Of a DNA stretch of 64,000 nucleotides, positions 43,904-54,683 are shown piece by piece. A program made the translations under genes and the position numbers. The stretch comes from Deltaproteobacteria bacterium (lineage in GTDB: Bacteria; Desulfobacterota; Binatia; Binatales; Binataceae), in the NCBI GenBank assembly GCA_021780225.1, contig JAJXZF010000065.1:42930-106929 (forward strand), in the 5' to 3' direction. How positions within the stretch are numbered: position 1 is the first letter of the stretch; each line of letters opens with the position of its first letter. The notes under the pieces are model-generated. The model was given only the letters and a program-made list of their open reading frames with translations, was not told where the DNA came from and ran no database searches.

Positions 43904-45064
43904 TCAGACTCGCTCGTCCGGATCGAAAAGTTTGCGATATTCGTCGAGCGCGAACCTATCCGTCATCCCGGCGATATAATCCGCGATCACCCGCGCGAGC
44001 GGCTCACCGTCGCGTTCGACGCGCGCCAGCACATGCTCGGGCATCTGACGCGGCTCCGCCATGTAGGTTTCGAACAGGCGCGCGAGCGCCCTGCCCGCCT
44101 TCTCCGTCATCCGGCTGACCCGGTAATGACGGTAGAGGCGGTCGCGCATGATCCGCTTGAGTTCCGCCACCTGTTCGCCGATTTCGGGGCCGAACGCCGC
44201 GAGCGTTCCGCCCGCTCTTCGCACCGCATCGACGCTGTCGATGCGCGCGGCGCCGAGCTCGCGATCGATATTCGCCGTCAGGTCCGTCACCATCGCGTCG
44301 ATCATCCGAATCACGGTCTGGTAGCGCGTCACGCGTTCGTCGGCGCCGGGCGCGGCCGCACGCGCCGACGCGGACGCATCGCGGTACAGCCGCGAATGTT
44401 CCAGATCGGCCGTGGTCAGCATCTGCGCCTTCAGGCCGTCGTCGACGTCGTGCGCGAGATAGGCAATCTCGTCGGCGAGATCGACAATCTGCGCTTCAAG
44501 GCACGGGTAAAGTTCCGGATCGAATTCGCGCGCCGCCGGGCGGCTCTTGAACGCCGAATGCTTGATGACGCCTTCGCGCACTTCCCATGTCAGGTTGAGG
44601 CCGCGGAATTGCGGATAGCGCACTTCGATCCAATCGACCGTGCGCAGGCTCTGCGAATTGTGATCGAATCCGCCGTGCTCGCGCATCAGTCCGTGCAGCA
44701 CGCGCTCGCCCGCATGGCCGAACGGCGTATGGCCAAGGTCGTGCGCGAGCGCCACCGCTTCCGCAAGGTCGCGGTTGAGGCCAAGCGCGCCGGCGACCGT
44801 GCGCGCGATCTGCGCCGCCTCGAGCGTGTGGGTCAGGCGCGTTCGATAGTAATCGCCCTCGTGATTCACAAAGACCTGCGTCTTGTATTCGAGCCTCCGG
44901 AACGCCGCGGAATGGATGATGCGATCGCGGTCGCGTTGAAAAGCCGTGCGCATCGGATGGGGCGGTTCGGGGCTGCGCCTGCCGCGGCTCATCCGGGCGA
45001 GCATCGCATAGGGCGCGAGCGTGCGCGCTTCGATTTCTTCCAGATCTTCGCGTGTGCGCATCAT
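43904..45064 (-). CDS. dgt: dGTPase-like HD-domain phosphohydrolase
   Basis: The 386-residue protein belongs to the deoxynucleoside triphosphate triphosphohydrolase family, which cuts dNTPs to the nucleoside and triphosphate. The HD metal site is seen as HTLEAAQIARTVA, HDLGHTPFGHAGE and the later DLADEIAYLAHDVDD. The length fits the short dGTPase type. The start is the ATG pair at 45064/45061, giving MMRTREDLEEIEARTLAPYA; the frame remains open upstream to 45970 across the rlpA gene and that part is not coding. It is divergent from rlpA. Confidence 0.93.
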   Translation of the reverse strand: MMRTREDLEEIEARTLAPYAMLARMSRGRRSPEPPHPMRTAFQRDRDRIIHSAAFRRLEYKTQVFVNHEGDYYRTRLTHTLEAAQIARTVAGALGLNRDLAEAVALAHDLGHTPFGHAGERVLHGLMREHGGFDHNSQSLRTVDWIEVRYPQFRGLNLTWEVREGVIKHSAFKSRPAAREFDPELYPCLEAQIVDLADEIAYLAHDVDDGLKAQMLTTADLEHSRLYRDASASARAAAPGADERVTRYQTVIRMIDAMVTDLTANIDRELGAARIDSVDAVRRAGGTLAAFGPEIGEQVAELKRIMRDRLYRHYRVSRMTEKAGRALARLFETYMAEPRQMPEHVLARVERDGEPLARVIADYIAGMTDRFALDEYRKLFDPDERV

Positions 45065-45220
45065 CGTGGGCGGTCTCGCCGGAGTCGAATTTACCACGCG
45101 GACGCGACATTCCGAACCGCTCGCGGATTTTCGCGCGATTATCGCACGCCGCCGGCCGTCGCAAATTGGGTTCAGGCCGGCGCGCCAAACCCGTATAATC
45201 GGCGTGCGGAGGTGGTTGAG

Positions 45221-45892
45221 GTGGAGCGGAAAACGGCGCATCGAGGCGCGCGTTTCGGCGCGCTGATGCTCGCGGCCGCGCTTTTCGCGGCGTGCTCCGC
45301 GACGCGCCCGGCGCCGCCCGCGCCGATCGCCGTCGCGCCCGCCAACGGCGCGTCGATCGTGGGCGTCGCTTCGTGGTACGGGCCGGGCTTCAACGGCCAT
45401 CGCACGTCCAGCGGCGCGGTTTACAATCAGGACGATTTGACCGCGGCGTCGACGGCTTTTCCGCTCGGCTCGCGCCTTCGCGTCATCAATCTGGTCAACG
45501 GAAAAGCGGTGGACGTGACGGTCAACGATCACGGCCCGTATGTGAAGGGCCGCAAGCTCGATCTGTCGCGGCGCGCGGCGCGCGAAATCGGGATGATCGG
45601 CCCGGGCACGGCTCCGGTGCGGATGGTCGTGCTGGAGACGCCGGCGGGCGGCTCCGCGCTGGGCGAAAGATATTTCGTGCAGGTCGGGTCGTTTGCCGAT
45701 CCGGCGCATGCCGAAAGCGTCCGCGAGCGGCTGGCGGCGCGCTACGGCGATGTCGAAATTCAGCCGGCCAGCGGTGGTTCCAGACGGTTCTATCGCGTCC
45801 GGATGGGCGCGTTCGCGTCGCGCGAGGACGCCGCGGCGCGCGCGGCGCGGATGATCCGGATGGGCTTTCCCGCTTTCGTGATCGCCGAATGA
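45221..45892 (+). CDS. rlpA: RlpA-family septal lipoprotein
   Basis: The 223-residue protein has a signal peptide with lipobox LFAACS, a double-psi beta-barrel (GVASWYGPGFNGHRTSSGAVYNQ and VNDHGPYVKGRKLDLSRRAA) and a C-terminal SPOR domain (YFVQVGSFADPAHAESV). RlpA proteins bind denuded septal glycan through SPOR and in some species are lytic transglycosylases; the catalytic Asp in NDHGPY is present. GTG 45221 is chosen because GGAGG lies 8 bases upstream; the frame is open far upstream, antisense to dgt. Confidence 0.92.
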   Translation: MERKTAHRGARFGALMLAAALFAACSATRPAPPAPIAVAPANGASIVGVASWYGPGFNGHRTSSGAVYNQDDLTAASTAFPLGSRLRVINLVNGKAVDVTVNDHGPYVKGRKLDLSRRAAREIGMIGPGTAPVRMVVLETPAGGSALGERYFVQVGSFADPAHAESVRERLAARYGDVEIQPASGGSRRFYRVRMGAFASREDAAARAARMIRMGFPAFVIAE

Positions 45893-46037
45893 CGTCCGGC
45901 GGCGTCCCGCGACGGCCCGAGCGCGACCGTCGCTTGCGAGCCGGAGGGACTGACGACTATCGTGCGGCATGCAGCCGGTGGGCCGCTTCGGCCGAAGCGA
46001 ACGCCAAACGACGGATCGGCCCTGCGTCGCAGTTACA

Positions 46038-47459
46038 ATGACGCTCGCGAAGCGCTATCTCCGCGGGCTGATCCGCGCCATTCTCCCTGCGGTTATCGCG
46101 GCCGCGCTCGCCGGATGCGCCAACGCGCTGGTGAACGACGGCGTCGTCGATCAATCCAAAGCGGCGGAAGTCCGCGCGCAAATTCAAAAATTCCGCGGAC
46201 TCGATTTTCTCCGTCCGGTGCCGCTGGTGGTCAAGACGCGCGATCAGGCGCAGGCGATGCTTGAAGCCGAGATGGCGCGCGAGCACAGCGACGAGGATTT
46301 GCGGATCGGCGGGATGAGCGGAGCGATGACCGGCCTGTACCCGCGCGGGATGGATCTGAAAAGCCGGACGCTCGCGATGATGCGCAGCCAGATAGCCGCC
46401 TTTTACGATCCGCACGACAAACAGATGGTGCTGGTCGAGGGCGAAGCCGATCGCAGTCTCTGGAACCGCGCGGCCGGCCTGATGAACCATCGCGACATCG
46501 TGGGCGAAATGATTCTCGCGCATGAATTGACGCACGCTCTGCAGGACCAGCATTTCCAGATCGAAAAGATGCTCGATAACGTCAAGGACAACGACGACCG
46601 CGACCTGGCGTTGAAGTCGCTGGCCGAAGGCGACGCCACGCTCTCCGGCTACGGCTACATGATGGGCGGACTGAGCGACCAATCGATCGACGCGATTTTG
46701 ACGCGGATGCGAGATCTGCCGCGAATTTTCGCGGCGCAATCGGGCGACGTTCCGACGGGCTTGAGCGCGCCGATGATTTTCCAATACGCGGCCGGCGTCC
46801 GCTTCGTCGCGATCGCGTACGAACGGGGCGGATGGTCCGCGGTGGACGCGCTCTATGCGCATCCGCCGGCTTCGTCGCTCCAGGTGATGTACCCGAATGA
46901 CTATTATGGCCGGAGGCTCGATCCGGCCAAAATCGAAATCGCCGGATACGAAAAGTTTCTCGGCGGATGGAGCAAGGCCGACGACGACACCTACGGCGCC
47001 TTGCTGCTGCGAACGATTATCCGGCGCAATCTCGGCAAAGATTCGCCCGACGCGGATATCGTGGAGAGTTGGGCGGGCGATCGGATTCTTATCTTCAAGA
47101 AGAATGCCGGGCTTGCGATTCTTTGGATCGTCGCCTTTCGCGACGCGGATTCGGCCGCGCGCTACGCGAAAATCTACGGCTCGGTTTTGGGCCGGATTGC
47201 GGAGCCCGGCGCGGCCTGGCGAGTCGAAGCAAAGGGCGCCGGAGTCTTGATTGCGATCGGACCGCCCGCCGGAGACTTCGACCGTTTGGCGCCGGAAGTC
47301 TGGCGCGCCAGCACGATCGTCATTCCGCCGCCGCGGGCGTCCGCGTCTTCACCGCCGCGCACGGTTCAGGCGCGCGCCACGCCGGGCGTTCCTGTCCCCA
47401 GACCCACTGCGCCGCGCGCCGATCCGCCGCCGCGCGCATCGCTCGCGCCGCGCTCATAA
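46038..47459 (+). CDS. HELTH-motif lipoprotein metallopeptidase
   Basis: The 473-residue protein starts with a signal peptide and lipobox AAALAGC. Its core has a gluzincin-like zinc motif ILAHELTHALQDQHF at about residues 154-168, followed 30-40 residues later by conserved acids (SLAEGDATLSG), where the third zinc ligand, a glutamate, is expected. It ends in a Pro/Ala-rich tail. No named family is recognised with confidence. It is probably a periplasmic or outer-membrane metallopeptidase. ATG 46038 gives a good signal peptide; an upstream in-frame start at 45969 has no support. It lies 145 bases after rlpA. Confidence 0.72.
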   Translation: MTLAKRYLRGLIRAILPAVIAAALAGCANALVNDGVVDQSKAAEVRAQIQKFRGLDFLRPVPLVVKTRDQAQAMLEAEMAREHSDEDLRIGGMSGAMTGLYPRGMDLKSRTLAMMRSQIAAFYDPHDKQMVLVEGEADRSLWNRAAGLMNHRDIVGEMILAHELTHALQDQHFQIEKMLDNVKDNDDRDLALKSLAEGDATLSGYGYMMGGLSDQSIDAILTRMRDLPRIFAAQSGDVPTGLSAPMIFQYAAGVRFVAIAYERGGWSAVDALYAHPPASSLQVMYPNDYYGRRLDPAKIEIAGYEKFLGGWSKADDDTYGALLLRTIIRRNLGKDSPDADIVESWAGDRILIFKKNAGLAILWIVAFRDADSAARYAKIYGSVLGRIAEPGAAWRVEAKGAGVLIAIGPPAGDFDRLAPEVWRASTIVIPPPRASASSPPRTVQARATPGVPVPRPTAPRADPPPRASLAPRS

Positions 47460-47487
47460 ATTCGCCGCCCGCCGTCCGATTCGTAAT

Positions 47488-47994
47488 TTAACCGAGCGCT
47501 TCCGCCAGCATCGAGCGGGCCTTTTCGATCAGCTCGCGCTCGCTCTTGTGGCTCGCGCGCCGCAGCGCATCATCAAGCCGGAGCCAGACGACTTCATCGA
47601 TTTCGGCGTCGTGATCGCGGGGATCGCCGCCGGCGAATTCCATCAGGAAGAAATGCACCCGCTTGGCGATCCGCACAAACGGTTTTTTGGGCCGGTCCCG
47701 CCAGGTGTAGATGTAGAAGACCTCGCCCAAGGGGGGGCCGGCGACGACGACGAGGCCGGTTTCCTCTCTGACTTCGCGCACGGCCGCTTCGATGGGGCCT
47801 TCGCCTGGCTCAAGATGGCCTTTCGGCAGCACCCAGGTGGCGCGGCCAGCGGGACGCACCAGCACAACCTCGACCGCGGCGCCCTGCCGCCGCCAGACGA
47901 GGCCCCCGGCCGACACTTCGTGACGTAACGGGATGCGCGGTTTGCGCGGCGCGGCGGGTGCGGATCTTGATTTCATCCTGAAAGGCGATTCCAT
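47488..47994 (-). CDS. NUDIX hydrolase
   Basis: The 168-residue protein carries a complete NUDIX box, GHLEPGEGPIEAAVREVREETGL, with key residues G, E, REVREE and G in the standard spacing. NUDIX enzymes cleave nucleoside diphosphates linked to another group. Its length and the start SAGGLVWRRQG resemble the Ap4A hydrolase/MutT-like group. It is 63 bases downstream of recG and may be the last gene of the minus-strand transcript that begins at pyrR. Confidence 0.9.
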   Translation of the reverse strand: MESPFRMKSRSAPAAPRKPRIPLRHEVSAGGLVWRRQGAAVEVVLVRPAGRATWVLPKGHLEPGEGPIEAAVREVREETGLVVVAGPPLGEVFYIYTWRDRPKKPFVRIAKRVHFFLMEFAGGDPRDHDAEIDEVVWLRLDDALRRASHKSERELIEKARSMLAEALG

Positions 47995-48057
47995 CTGGCG
48001 CGGCGATTAAAAATCGGTCGGCGCCGCGCTCCCCCCGGAACGGCCCTTCCAGCGGCT

Positions 48058-50208
48058 CTAGCCTATATCGCCAAGGCTGAAACCGGAATTGACCAATTTG
48101 CGAATCGCAAGGCGCGCGCCCGCGGATGACTCCAGCTCCAGCTTCGGATCGTGCGCGAGCCATTCGGCCGCCAAATCCGCCGCGTGCGAAATTATCGCCG
48201 GATCGCGGATGAAGGCGGCAAAGCTCAACGCCAGCGCGCCGCTCTGGCGCGAACCGAGCAGGTCGCCCGGACCGCGCAGGCGCAAATCCTCGTGCGCGAC
48301 GTCCGCTCCGCTGGACGATCGCGCGAGCGTTTCAAGCCGCGCCAGCGCCGGCCCGCTCGCGTTCGCCGACGCGATCAGAAAGCATCGCCCGGGCGACCCG
48401 CCCCGCCCCACGCGGCCGCGCAACTGATGCAACTGGGCAAGGCCGTAGCGCTCGGCGGCGGTCACGGCGATCAAAGTCGCTTCGGGCACGTCGATGCCGA
48501 CTTCGATAATCGTGGTCGCCGCGATCGCGTCGAGGCGGCCATCGCGGAAATCGCGCATCACGCGCTCTTTGTCCGCGGCGCGCATCCGCCCGTGCATCGT
48601 TCCGATCCGCGCGCCCGGCAGCGCGCGACCCAGATTCTTCGCCAACGCGGCGACCGACGCCCGGTCGCCGTCTTCCTCGTCCTCGATCAGCGGCGCGACG
48701 CAGTACACGCGATGGCCCTGCGCAATCTCCGCGCGCATCGCCGCGAACGCCTCGTCGGTCGCCGGTTCGCGGAGCACGCGGGTCGCGATCGGCGCGCGTC
48801 CGGGCGGCATTTCGTCGAGCATCGAAACGTCGAGATTGCGAAACAGCGTCAGCGCAAGGCTGCGCGGAATCGGCGTCGCCGTCATCAGCAGCACATTCGC
48901 CTGCGCGCCCAGTGCGACCAGCCGCGCGCGATCGAAAACGCCGAAGCGATGCTGCTCATCGATAACGGCGAGTCCGAGGCGCGCGAGCCTCACGGAGCGC
49001 TGAATCAGCGCATGAGTGCCGAAGACGATCGGAATATCGCCGCGTTCCAGCGCCCGCAAAATTCGCGCGCGCTCGGCGCCGGCGACGCCGGCGGTAAGCA
49101 ACGCCGACAGGCCGCCGCATCCGGCGGCCTGCCGCTGGAAATTGCGGAAATGCTGCTCGGCCAGCAACTCGGTCGGCGCCATGATAGCGGCCTGCCATCC
49201 CGATTCGGCGGCGCGCAGCGCGGCCCAGAAGGCGATCAAAGTTTTGCCGCTGCCGACGTCGCCCAGCAGCAGGCGGTTCATCTGGACGGACGCGGCCAGC
49301 TCCACATCAATTTCAAGTATTACTTTAGATTGTGCCGAGGTCGGACGGAACGGCAGCGCCGCCAGAAAGCGCGCCGCCGCGCCATCGTCGCGCCGCGCCA
49401 GGGCGGCGCCGGTGCGCGCCCGCGAGCGCAGCCGATCGCGAGCCAAGGCGAGCTGGAACGCGAACATCTCGTCAAGCGCGAGCGCGCGATGAGCGTCCGT
49501 GGCGCCGTCGGCAAGCGCGGCGAAATCGGTAGCGGGCGGCGGCAGATGAAGGCGTGCGAGCGCCTCGCGCGGTTCGAGCAGATTTTCGCGCTTGCGCATT
49601 TCCGCCGGGATCGCGCCCGGACGATCGGCGGGCGCGCGCCGTAGCGCCTCCGCGACGACTTCGCCAAACAGGCGCTGCGGCACGCCTGCGGGCAGCGCAT
49701 AAATCGGCCGAATCGCGGGCGCGTCGCCGGCGGCGAGGCGATGGACTTCGGGATGGACGATTTGCAGCCCGCCTTCGGGCGCGACGGCGATCCGTCCGAC
49801 CAGCAGAACAGGTTCGTTCGTGGGAAATTCCGCGTATGACGGAAGATTGAACCAGACCACGCGCAGCTTCGCGCCCGCCGGATCGCGAAGCCAGGCGCGG
49901 CTGGCGGCGCGGAAGCGGCCGTAGCGGCGCGCGCGAATCGTCAAGCCTTCGAGCCGGCCTGCGACGACCGCGTCCATGCCCTCGCGCAGAGCGTCGATCG
50001 AGTCGCGGCGGCGCAAATCGAGATAGCGTCGCGGCAGATGCGCCAGCGCGTCGCCGAGCGTTACGAGCCCGCGCTCCCGCAGCGCATCGGCGCGCTTCGG
50101 TCCGACGCCGCGTACGCCACGCAGCTCCGCCGCGAGAGGACCCGCGGAGATCGCGGCGGGCGGCGCAGAGGGCCGAGGGCCGGGCGCGGATGGTTCGCGG
50201 ATGGCCAC
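48058..50208 (-). CDS. recG: ATP-dependent DNA helicase RecG
   Basis: RecG remodels stalled replication forks and Holliday junctions. The 716 residues have an N-terminal wedge/OB domain (MDAVVAGRLEGLTIRARRYG) and helicase motifs: Walker A LLGDVGSGKT, DEQH box AVIDEQHRFGV, motif III TATPIPRSL, and VI QLRGRVGRGG. The AT-rich codons SKVILEID just before motif I are part of a 23-base repeat also found at 39 kb. It starts 23 bases after the carB stop, so it may be read from the pyrimidine operon. Confidence 0.97.
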   Translation of the reverse strand: MAIREPSAPGPRPSAPPAAISAGPLAAELRGVRGVGPKRADALRERGLVTLGDALAHLPRRYLDLRRRDSIDALREGMDAVVAGRLEGLTIRARRYGRFRAASRAWLRDPAGAKLRVVWFNLPSYAEFPTNEPVLLVGRIAVAPEGGLQIVHPEVHRLAAGDAPAIRPIYALPAGVPQRLFGEVVAEALRRAPADRPGAIPAEMRKRENLLEPREALARLHLPPPATDFAALADGATDAHRALALDEMFAFQLALARDRLRSRARTGAALARRDDGAAARFLAALPFRPTSAQSKVILEIDVELAASVQMNRLLLGDVGSGKTLIAFWAALRAAESGWQAAIMAPTELLAEQHFRNFQRQAAGCGGLSALLTAGVAGAERARILRALERGDIPIVFGTHALIQRSVRLARLGLAVIDEQHRFGVFDRARLVALGAQANVLLMTATPIPRSLALTLFRNLDVSMLDEMPPGRAPIATRVLREPATDEAFAAMRAEIAQGHRVYCVAPLIEDEEDGDRASVAALAKNLGRALPGARIGTMHGRMRAADKERVMRDFRDGRLDAIAATTIIEVGIDVPEATLIAVTAAERYGLAQLHQLRGRVGRGGSPGRCFLIASANASGPALARLETLARSSSGADVAHEDLRLRGPGDLLGSRQSGALALSFAAFIRDPAIISHAADLAAEWLAHDPKLELESSAGARLAIRKLVNSGFSLGDIG
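49309..49331 (-). repeat. AT-rich 23-mer, copy 2 (inside recG)
   Basis: Matches 39032-39054 in 22 of 23 bases on the plus strand, including the palindromic AAGTATTACTT core. It encodes a helix just before RecG motif I and is strikingly AT-rich for this gene. Confidence 0.6.
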
Positions 50209-50231
50209 GGCGATCGCGGAAGGCGCCCGCC

Positions 50232-53200
50232 TCAGGCGGTGTGGTAATCCTGGAGCGCGCGCACGCCGGGACGTTCGCGGATGAGTGCGGCGATCGCTTC
50301 GACGGCGGCGCTCGCGCCCGACAGGGTCGTGAAAAACGGCAGGCGCATCTCGAGCGCGGTTCGCCGGATTGAAAACGAATCGGCGGCGCCCCGCTGGTCG
50401 GGCGTGTTGATCACCATCGCGATTTCGCCCGCGCGCATTAGATCGACGATATGCGGGCTGCCCTGCCCCACTTTGTTGACCGATTCGCAGGCGATTCCGA
50501 GTTGGTTCAGATGACGGGCGGTGCCGCGCGTCGCGACCATCCGGAAGCCTATCCGCGCCAACCCCTGCGCGATCGGCTCCAGCGCGGGCTTGTCGTCGTC
50601 GCGAACGCTGAGAAAGACGAGACCGCTCGTGGGCAGGTTGGTCGAAGCGGCGATTTCCGCTTTGGCGAAAGCCGCGGAGAACGAAGCGTCGATGCCCATC
50701 ACTTCGCCGGTCGATTTCATCTCGGGTCCGAGAATCGTGTCGACGCCGGGAAAACGGACGAACGGAAAGACCGATTCCTTGACCGCGACATGACGCGGAA
50801 CGCGTTCCGCGGTGAAGCCGAAATCGGCCAGTTTCGCGCCAGCCATCACGCGCGCGGCCAGTTTGGCGAGCGGCACGCCGATCGCTTTGCTGACGAACGG
50901 GATGGTTCGGGAAGCGCGCGGATTCACTTCGAGAATATTAATTTCGCCGTTGAAAATCGCGTACTGGACATTGATCAGGCCGACCACGCCCAACTCCCGC
51001 GCGAGCATCCGGGTCTGCTCGATGAGGCGCTGCTGGGTTGCGGCGTCGAGCGTGCGCGGCGGCAGCGCGCAGGCGCTGTCGCCGGAATGGATTCCGGCGT
51101 GCTCGATGTGCTCCATCACGCCGCCGATCACCACGCGTTCGCCGTCGGCGATCGCGTCAACGTCAACTTCGATCGCGCCGGCGAGATAACGGTCGACCAG
51201 CAACGGACGCTGTTCGGAGGCTTGCAGCGCCTGCTCGAGATAGCCGCGAAGGCCGTTTTCGTCGGCGATGATTTCCATCGCGCGCCCGCCCAATACGTAC
51301 GAGGGGCGAATGAGCACGGGATAGCCGATACGGGCCGCGCCCGCGATCGCTTCATCCGCGCTGCGCACGAGGATTCCTTGCGGCTGGCGCAATCCAAGCT
51401 GTTCGACCAGTTGATTGAAACGCTCGCGATCCTCGGCGCGATCGATCGCGTCGGGAGGGGTGCCGAGAATCGGCACGCCGACCTGCGCGAGCGAGGCCGC
51501 AAGCTTGAGCGGAGTCTGGCCGCCGAACTGGACGATTACGCCGAACGGTTTTTCCCGTTCGACGATCGCGAGCACGTCTTCGAACGTGAGCGGCTCGAAA
51601 TAGAGGCGATCGGAAATGTCATAGTCGGTCGAAACGGTCTCGGGATTGCAGTTCACCATGATCGTTTCGAATCCGGCTTCCTTGAGCGCGAGGCTTGCGT
51701 GCACGCAGCAGTAATCGAATTCGATGCCCTGGCCGATGCGATTGGGACCGCCGCCGAGAATCATGATTTTGCGGCGCGCGTCGGGCGCGGCCTCGTCCTC
51801 GCCCTCGTAGGTCGAATAGAGATAGGGCGTGAACGCCTCGAATTCCGCGCCGCAGGTATCGACCGATTTGTAAACCGGCGTGACGCCGAATTCGCGCCGC
51901 CGGCGCGCGATTTCCTCTTCCGAAACGCCGCGCAGGTCCGCGATTCGCCGGTCGGAAAAACCCATCGTCTTGGCTTCGCGCAGAACGCCCGGCGCAAGCG
52001 GTTCGCCGGAGATGCGCGCTTCGGCGCGCACGATGCCGGCGATCGCGTCGATGAACCAGGGATCGACCTTGGTCAGGCGATGAACTTCCGCGGGCGACGC
52101 GCCGAGCCGCAAGGCGTCCGCGATATAGTGGAGCCGATGGCTGTTCGGAACGACGAGGCGCGCATGGATCGTCGAGAACGCCTGCTCGCGCGTCATACCC
52201 AGCACCCGGCTCTCGAAGCCGAACGAGCCGAGCTCGAGCGAGCGCAGCGCCTTTTGCAGCGATTCCTTGAAGGTACGGCCGATCGCCATCACCTCGCCGA
52301 CGGACTTCATCTGCGGGCCCAGCTCATCGGCCGCGCCGCGGAATTTCTCGAAGGTGAAGCGCGGGATCTTGGTGACGACGTAATCGATCGTCGGCTCGAA
52401 GCAGGCCGGCGTTTTCTTCGTGATGTCGTTGGGAATCTCGTCGAGCCGGTAGCCGACGGCCAGCCGCGCCGCGATTTTCGCGATCGGGAATCCGGTGGCT
52501 TTCGAGGCGAGGGCCGAACTGCGCGAGACGCGCGGATTCATTTCGATCACGACCATCCGGCCGGTCTCTGGGTCGATCGCGAACTGGATGTTGGAGCCGC
52601 CGGTATCGACCCCGATTTCGCGGATAATGCGCAGAGCGGCGTCGCGCATCACCTGGTATTCCTTATCAGTCAGCGTTTGCGCCGGCGCGACCGTGATCGA
52701 GTCGCCGGTATGCACGCCCATCGGATCGAGATTTTCGATCGAGCAGATGATGACGACGTTGTCGGCCATGTCGCGCATCACTTCGAGCTCGAATTCCTTC
52801 CATCCCTCGACCGACTGCTCGAGCAGGACTTCGTGGTTCGGCGACATTTCGAGGCCCCAGCGAACGCGCGTGCGGAATTCGCCGGCGTTGCGCGCGATCG
52901 AGCCGCCCGTGCCGCCAAGCGTGCGCGACGGCCGGATAATCAGCGGCAGACCGAGACGCTCGCAGGCGCGCTCGGCCTCGGCCTCGGAGTGAACGACCTC
53001 GGACGCGGGCACTTCGAGGCCGATTTTGAGCATCGCGCGCTTGAACAGATCGCGATCCTCGGCCTTTTTGATCGCGTCGAGCTTCGCGCCGATCAATTCG
53101 ACGCCGAAGCGCTCGAGCACGCCCGACTCGGCCAGTTCGATCGCGAGATTGAGCGCGGTCTGGCCGCCGACGGTCGGAAGGAGCGCGTCGGGGCGCTCCC

Positions 53201-53438
53201 GCTCGATAATCTTCGACACCGCTTCGACCGTCATCGGCTCGATATACGTGCGATCCGCGAGCTCCGGATCGGTCATGATCGTCGCCGGGTTGGAATTGAC
53301 CAGGATCAGCCGCAGCCCTTCTTCGCGCAGCGCTTTGACCGCCTGGGTTCCGGAGTAGTCGAACTCGCAAGCCTGGCCGATAACGATCGGGCCGGAGCCG
53401 ATGAGCAGAATCGATTTGAGGTCTTTACGAAGCGGCAC
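50232..53438 (-). CDS. carB: Carbamoyl-phosphate synthase large subunit
   Basis: CarB makes carbamoyl phosphate from ammonia passed from CarA, bicarbonate and two ATP. The 1,068 residues show the two homologous ATP-grasp halves ([23 protein letters not shown] in the first as [20 protein letters not shown], and [18 protein letters not shown] in the second), the oligomerisation region and the C-terminal MGS-like allosteric domain. The start [30 protein letters not shown] is diagnostic (positions 53438 down). It lies 54 bases after carA. The next gene, recG, follows after 23 bases. Confidence 0.98.
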   Translation of the reverse strand: MPLRKDLKSILLIGSGPIVIGQACEFDYSGTQAVKALREEGLRLILVNSNPATIMTDPELADRTYIEPMTVEAVSKIIERERPDALLPTVGGQTALNLAIELAESGVLERFGVELIGAKLDAIKKAEDRDLFKRAMLKIGLEVPASEVVHSEAEAERACERLGLPLIIRPSRTLGGTGGSIARNAGEFRTRVRWGLEMSPNHEVLLEQSVEGWKEFELEVMRDMADNVVIICSIENLDPMGVHTGDSITVAPAQTLTDKEYQVMRDAALRIIREIGVDTGGSNIQFAIDPETGRMVVIEMNPRVSRSSALASKATGFPIAKIAARLAVGYRLDEIPNDITKKTPACFEPTIDYVVTKIPRFTFEKFRGAADELGPQMKSVGEVMAIGRTFKESLQKALRSLELGSFGFESRVLGMTREQAFSTIHARLVVPNSHRLHYIADALRLGASPAEVHRLTKVDPWFIDAIAGIVRAEARISGEPLAPGVLREAKTMGFSDRRIADLRGVSEEEIARRRREFGVTPVYKSVDTCGAEFEAFTPYLYSTYEGEDEAAPDARRKIMILGGGPNRIGQGIEFDYCCVHASLALKEAGFETIMVNCNPETVSTDYDISDRLYFEPLTFEDVLAIVEREKPFGVIVQFGGQTPLKLAASLAQVGVPILGTPPDAIDRAEDRERFNQLVEQLGLRQPQGILVRSADEAIAGAARIGYPVLIRPSYVLGGRAMEIIADENGLRGYLEQALQASEQRPLLVDRYLAGAIEVDVDAIADGERVVIGGVMEHIEHAGIHSGDSACALPPRTLDAATQQRLIEQTRMLARELGVVGLINVQYAIFNGEINILEVNPRASRTIPFVSKAIGVPLAKLAARVMAGAKLADFGFTAERVPRHVAVKESVFPFVRFPGVDTILGPEMKSTGEVMGIDASFSAAFAKAEIAASTNLPTSGLVFLSVRDDDKPALEPIAQGLARIGFRMVATRGTARHLNQLGIACESVNKVGQGSPHIVDLMRAGEIAMVINTPDQRGAADSFSIRRTALEMRLPFFTTLSGASAAVEAIAALIRERPGVRALQDYHTA

Positions 53439-53492
53439 GGTTAAAGCGCAATGTTGGATTTTTGGTTTTCGGTCGTTCGCATCGCGGGCTTG

Positions 53493-54683
53493 TCAGGCGG
53501 ACTTCTCCGCATCGATAATCCGATCGAGCGCCTCGGCGCCGGAGCGCGGAAATTCCTCGACGAGGCGGCGAAAGCGTCCAAACAGGTAATCGGAATCGTG
53601 GGGGCCGGGCGACGCCTCGGGATGGTACTGCACGGAAAAAAACGGCGCGCCGATTCCGCGCAAGCCTTCGACCGTATGATCGTTCAGATTCAGATGCGAC
53701 AGGTCGGCTTTGCCCCGCAGCGAATCCGCATCCACCGCGAAGCCGTGGTTCTGCGACGTGATTTCGACTCGCCGCGTGCGCAAATCCATCACCGGATGGT
53801 TGGCGCCGTGATGGCCGAAGCCGAGCTTGAACGTGCGTCCGCCGAGCGCGAGGCCGAGAATCTGATGGCCGAGACAGATGCCGAAGATCGGCTTTTTCCC
53901 GAGCAGGCCGCGCACCGTTTCGATCGCGTACGGCACCGCGGCGGGATCCGCCGGTCCGTTCGATAAAAAAACGCCGTCAGGATTATGCGCGAGAACTTGT
54001 GCGGCGGTCGCGCGCGCGGGCAGGACCTTCACTCTAAAACCGGCCGCGATCAGGCGCCGCAAGATATTGCGCTTGATTCCGTAGTCGAGCGCGACCACGG
54101 CCGGCGCCCCCGCGAGATCGGCCGGCGACGGCCGGACGAAGCCGCTCTCGAGCCGCCAGGCTCCGGATTCCCAATCGTACGGCTGCGCGCACGTCACCTC
54201 TTTAACGAGGTCGCGTCCGATCAGTCCCGGCGATTTTCCAGCCTTGGCGGCCAGCGCCTCGGGATCGAGGTTGACGCTGGAAATCACCGCCTCCTGCGCG
54301 CCGGTCGAGCGGATATGCCGCACCAGCGCGCGCGTATCGATTCCTTCGATGCCGACGACGCCGGCGCCTTCAAGGTATTCGCCGAGCGTCATGCGGGCGC
54401 GCCAGTTCGAGGGGCGCTCAAGATATTCCCGCACCACGAATCCCTCGACATAAACGCGCGAGGATTCTTCGTCGTCGGGGTTGACGCCGACGTTGCCGAT
54501 CTCCGGGTAGGTCATGCAAACGATTTGACCCTTGTAGGACGGATCGGTGAGCACTTCCTGGTAGCCGGTCATCGACGTGTTGAAAACGGCCTCGCCGGCC
54601 GTTTCGCCGATCGCGCCGAAGGCGCGGCCGCGAAAAATGCGGCCGTCGGCCAACGCCAGAATCGCTTCTCTTGCCTCGTTCAC
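53493..54683 (-). CDS. carA: Carbamoyl-phosphate synthase small subunit
   Basis: CarA is the glutaminase that feeds ammonia to CarB. The 396 residues have the N-terminal CPSase domain ([26 protein letters not shown]) and a class I glutamine amidotransferase domain with nucleophile Cys in [14 protein letters not shown] and the His-Glu pair in [13 protein letters not shown]. Its ATG overlaps the stop of pyrC by 4 bases (ATGA), indicating coupled translation in the pyr operon. Confidence 0.97.
   Translation of the reverse strand: MNEAREAILALADGRIFRGRAFGAIGETAGEAVFNTSMTGYQEVLTDPSYKGQIVCMTYPEIGNVGVNPDDEESSRVYVEGFVVREYLERPSNWRARMTLGEYLEGAGVVGIEGIDTRALVRHIRSTGAQEAVISSVNLDPEALAAKAGKSPGLIGRDLVKEVTCAQPYDWESGAWRLESGFVRPSPADLAGAPAVVALDYGIKRNILRRLIAAGFRVKVLPARATAAQVLAHNPDGVFLSNGPADPAAVPYAIETVRGLLGKKPIFGICLGHQILGLALGGRTFKLGFGHHGANHPVMDLRTRRVEITSQNHGFAVDADSLRGKADLSHLNLNDHTVEGLRGIGAPFFSVQYHPEASPGPHDSDYLFGRFRRLVEEFPRSGAEALDRIIDAEKSA

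Noticed and set aside
44033..45220. Plus-strand extension upstream of rlpA (619-codon frame)
   Set aside because: It is antisense to dgt; the lipoprotein signal sequence marks the true start near 45221.
45065..45970. Upstream extension of the dgt frame to 688 codons
   Set aside because: It is antisense to rlpA, and the dGTPase start MMRTREDLEE is well placed.
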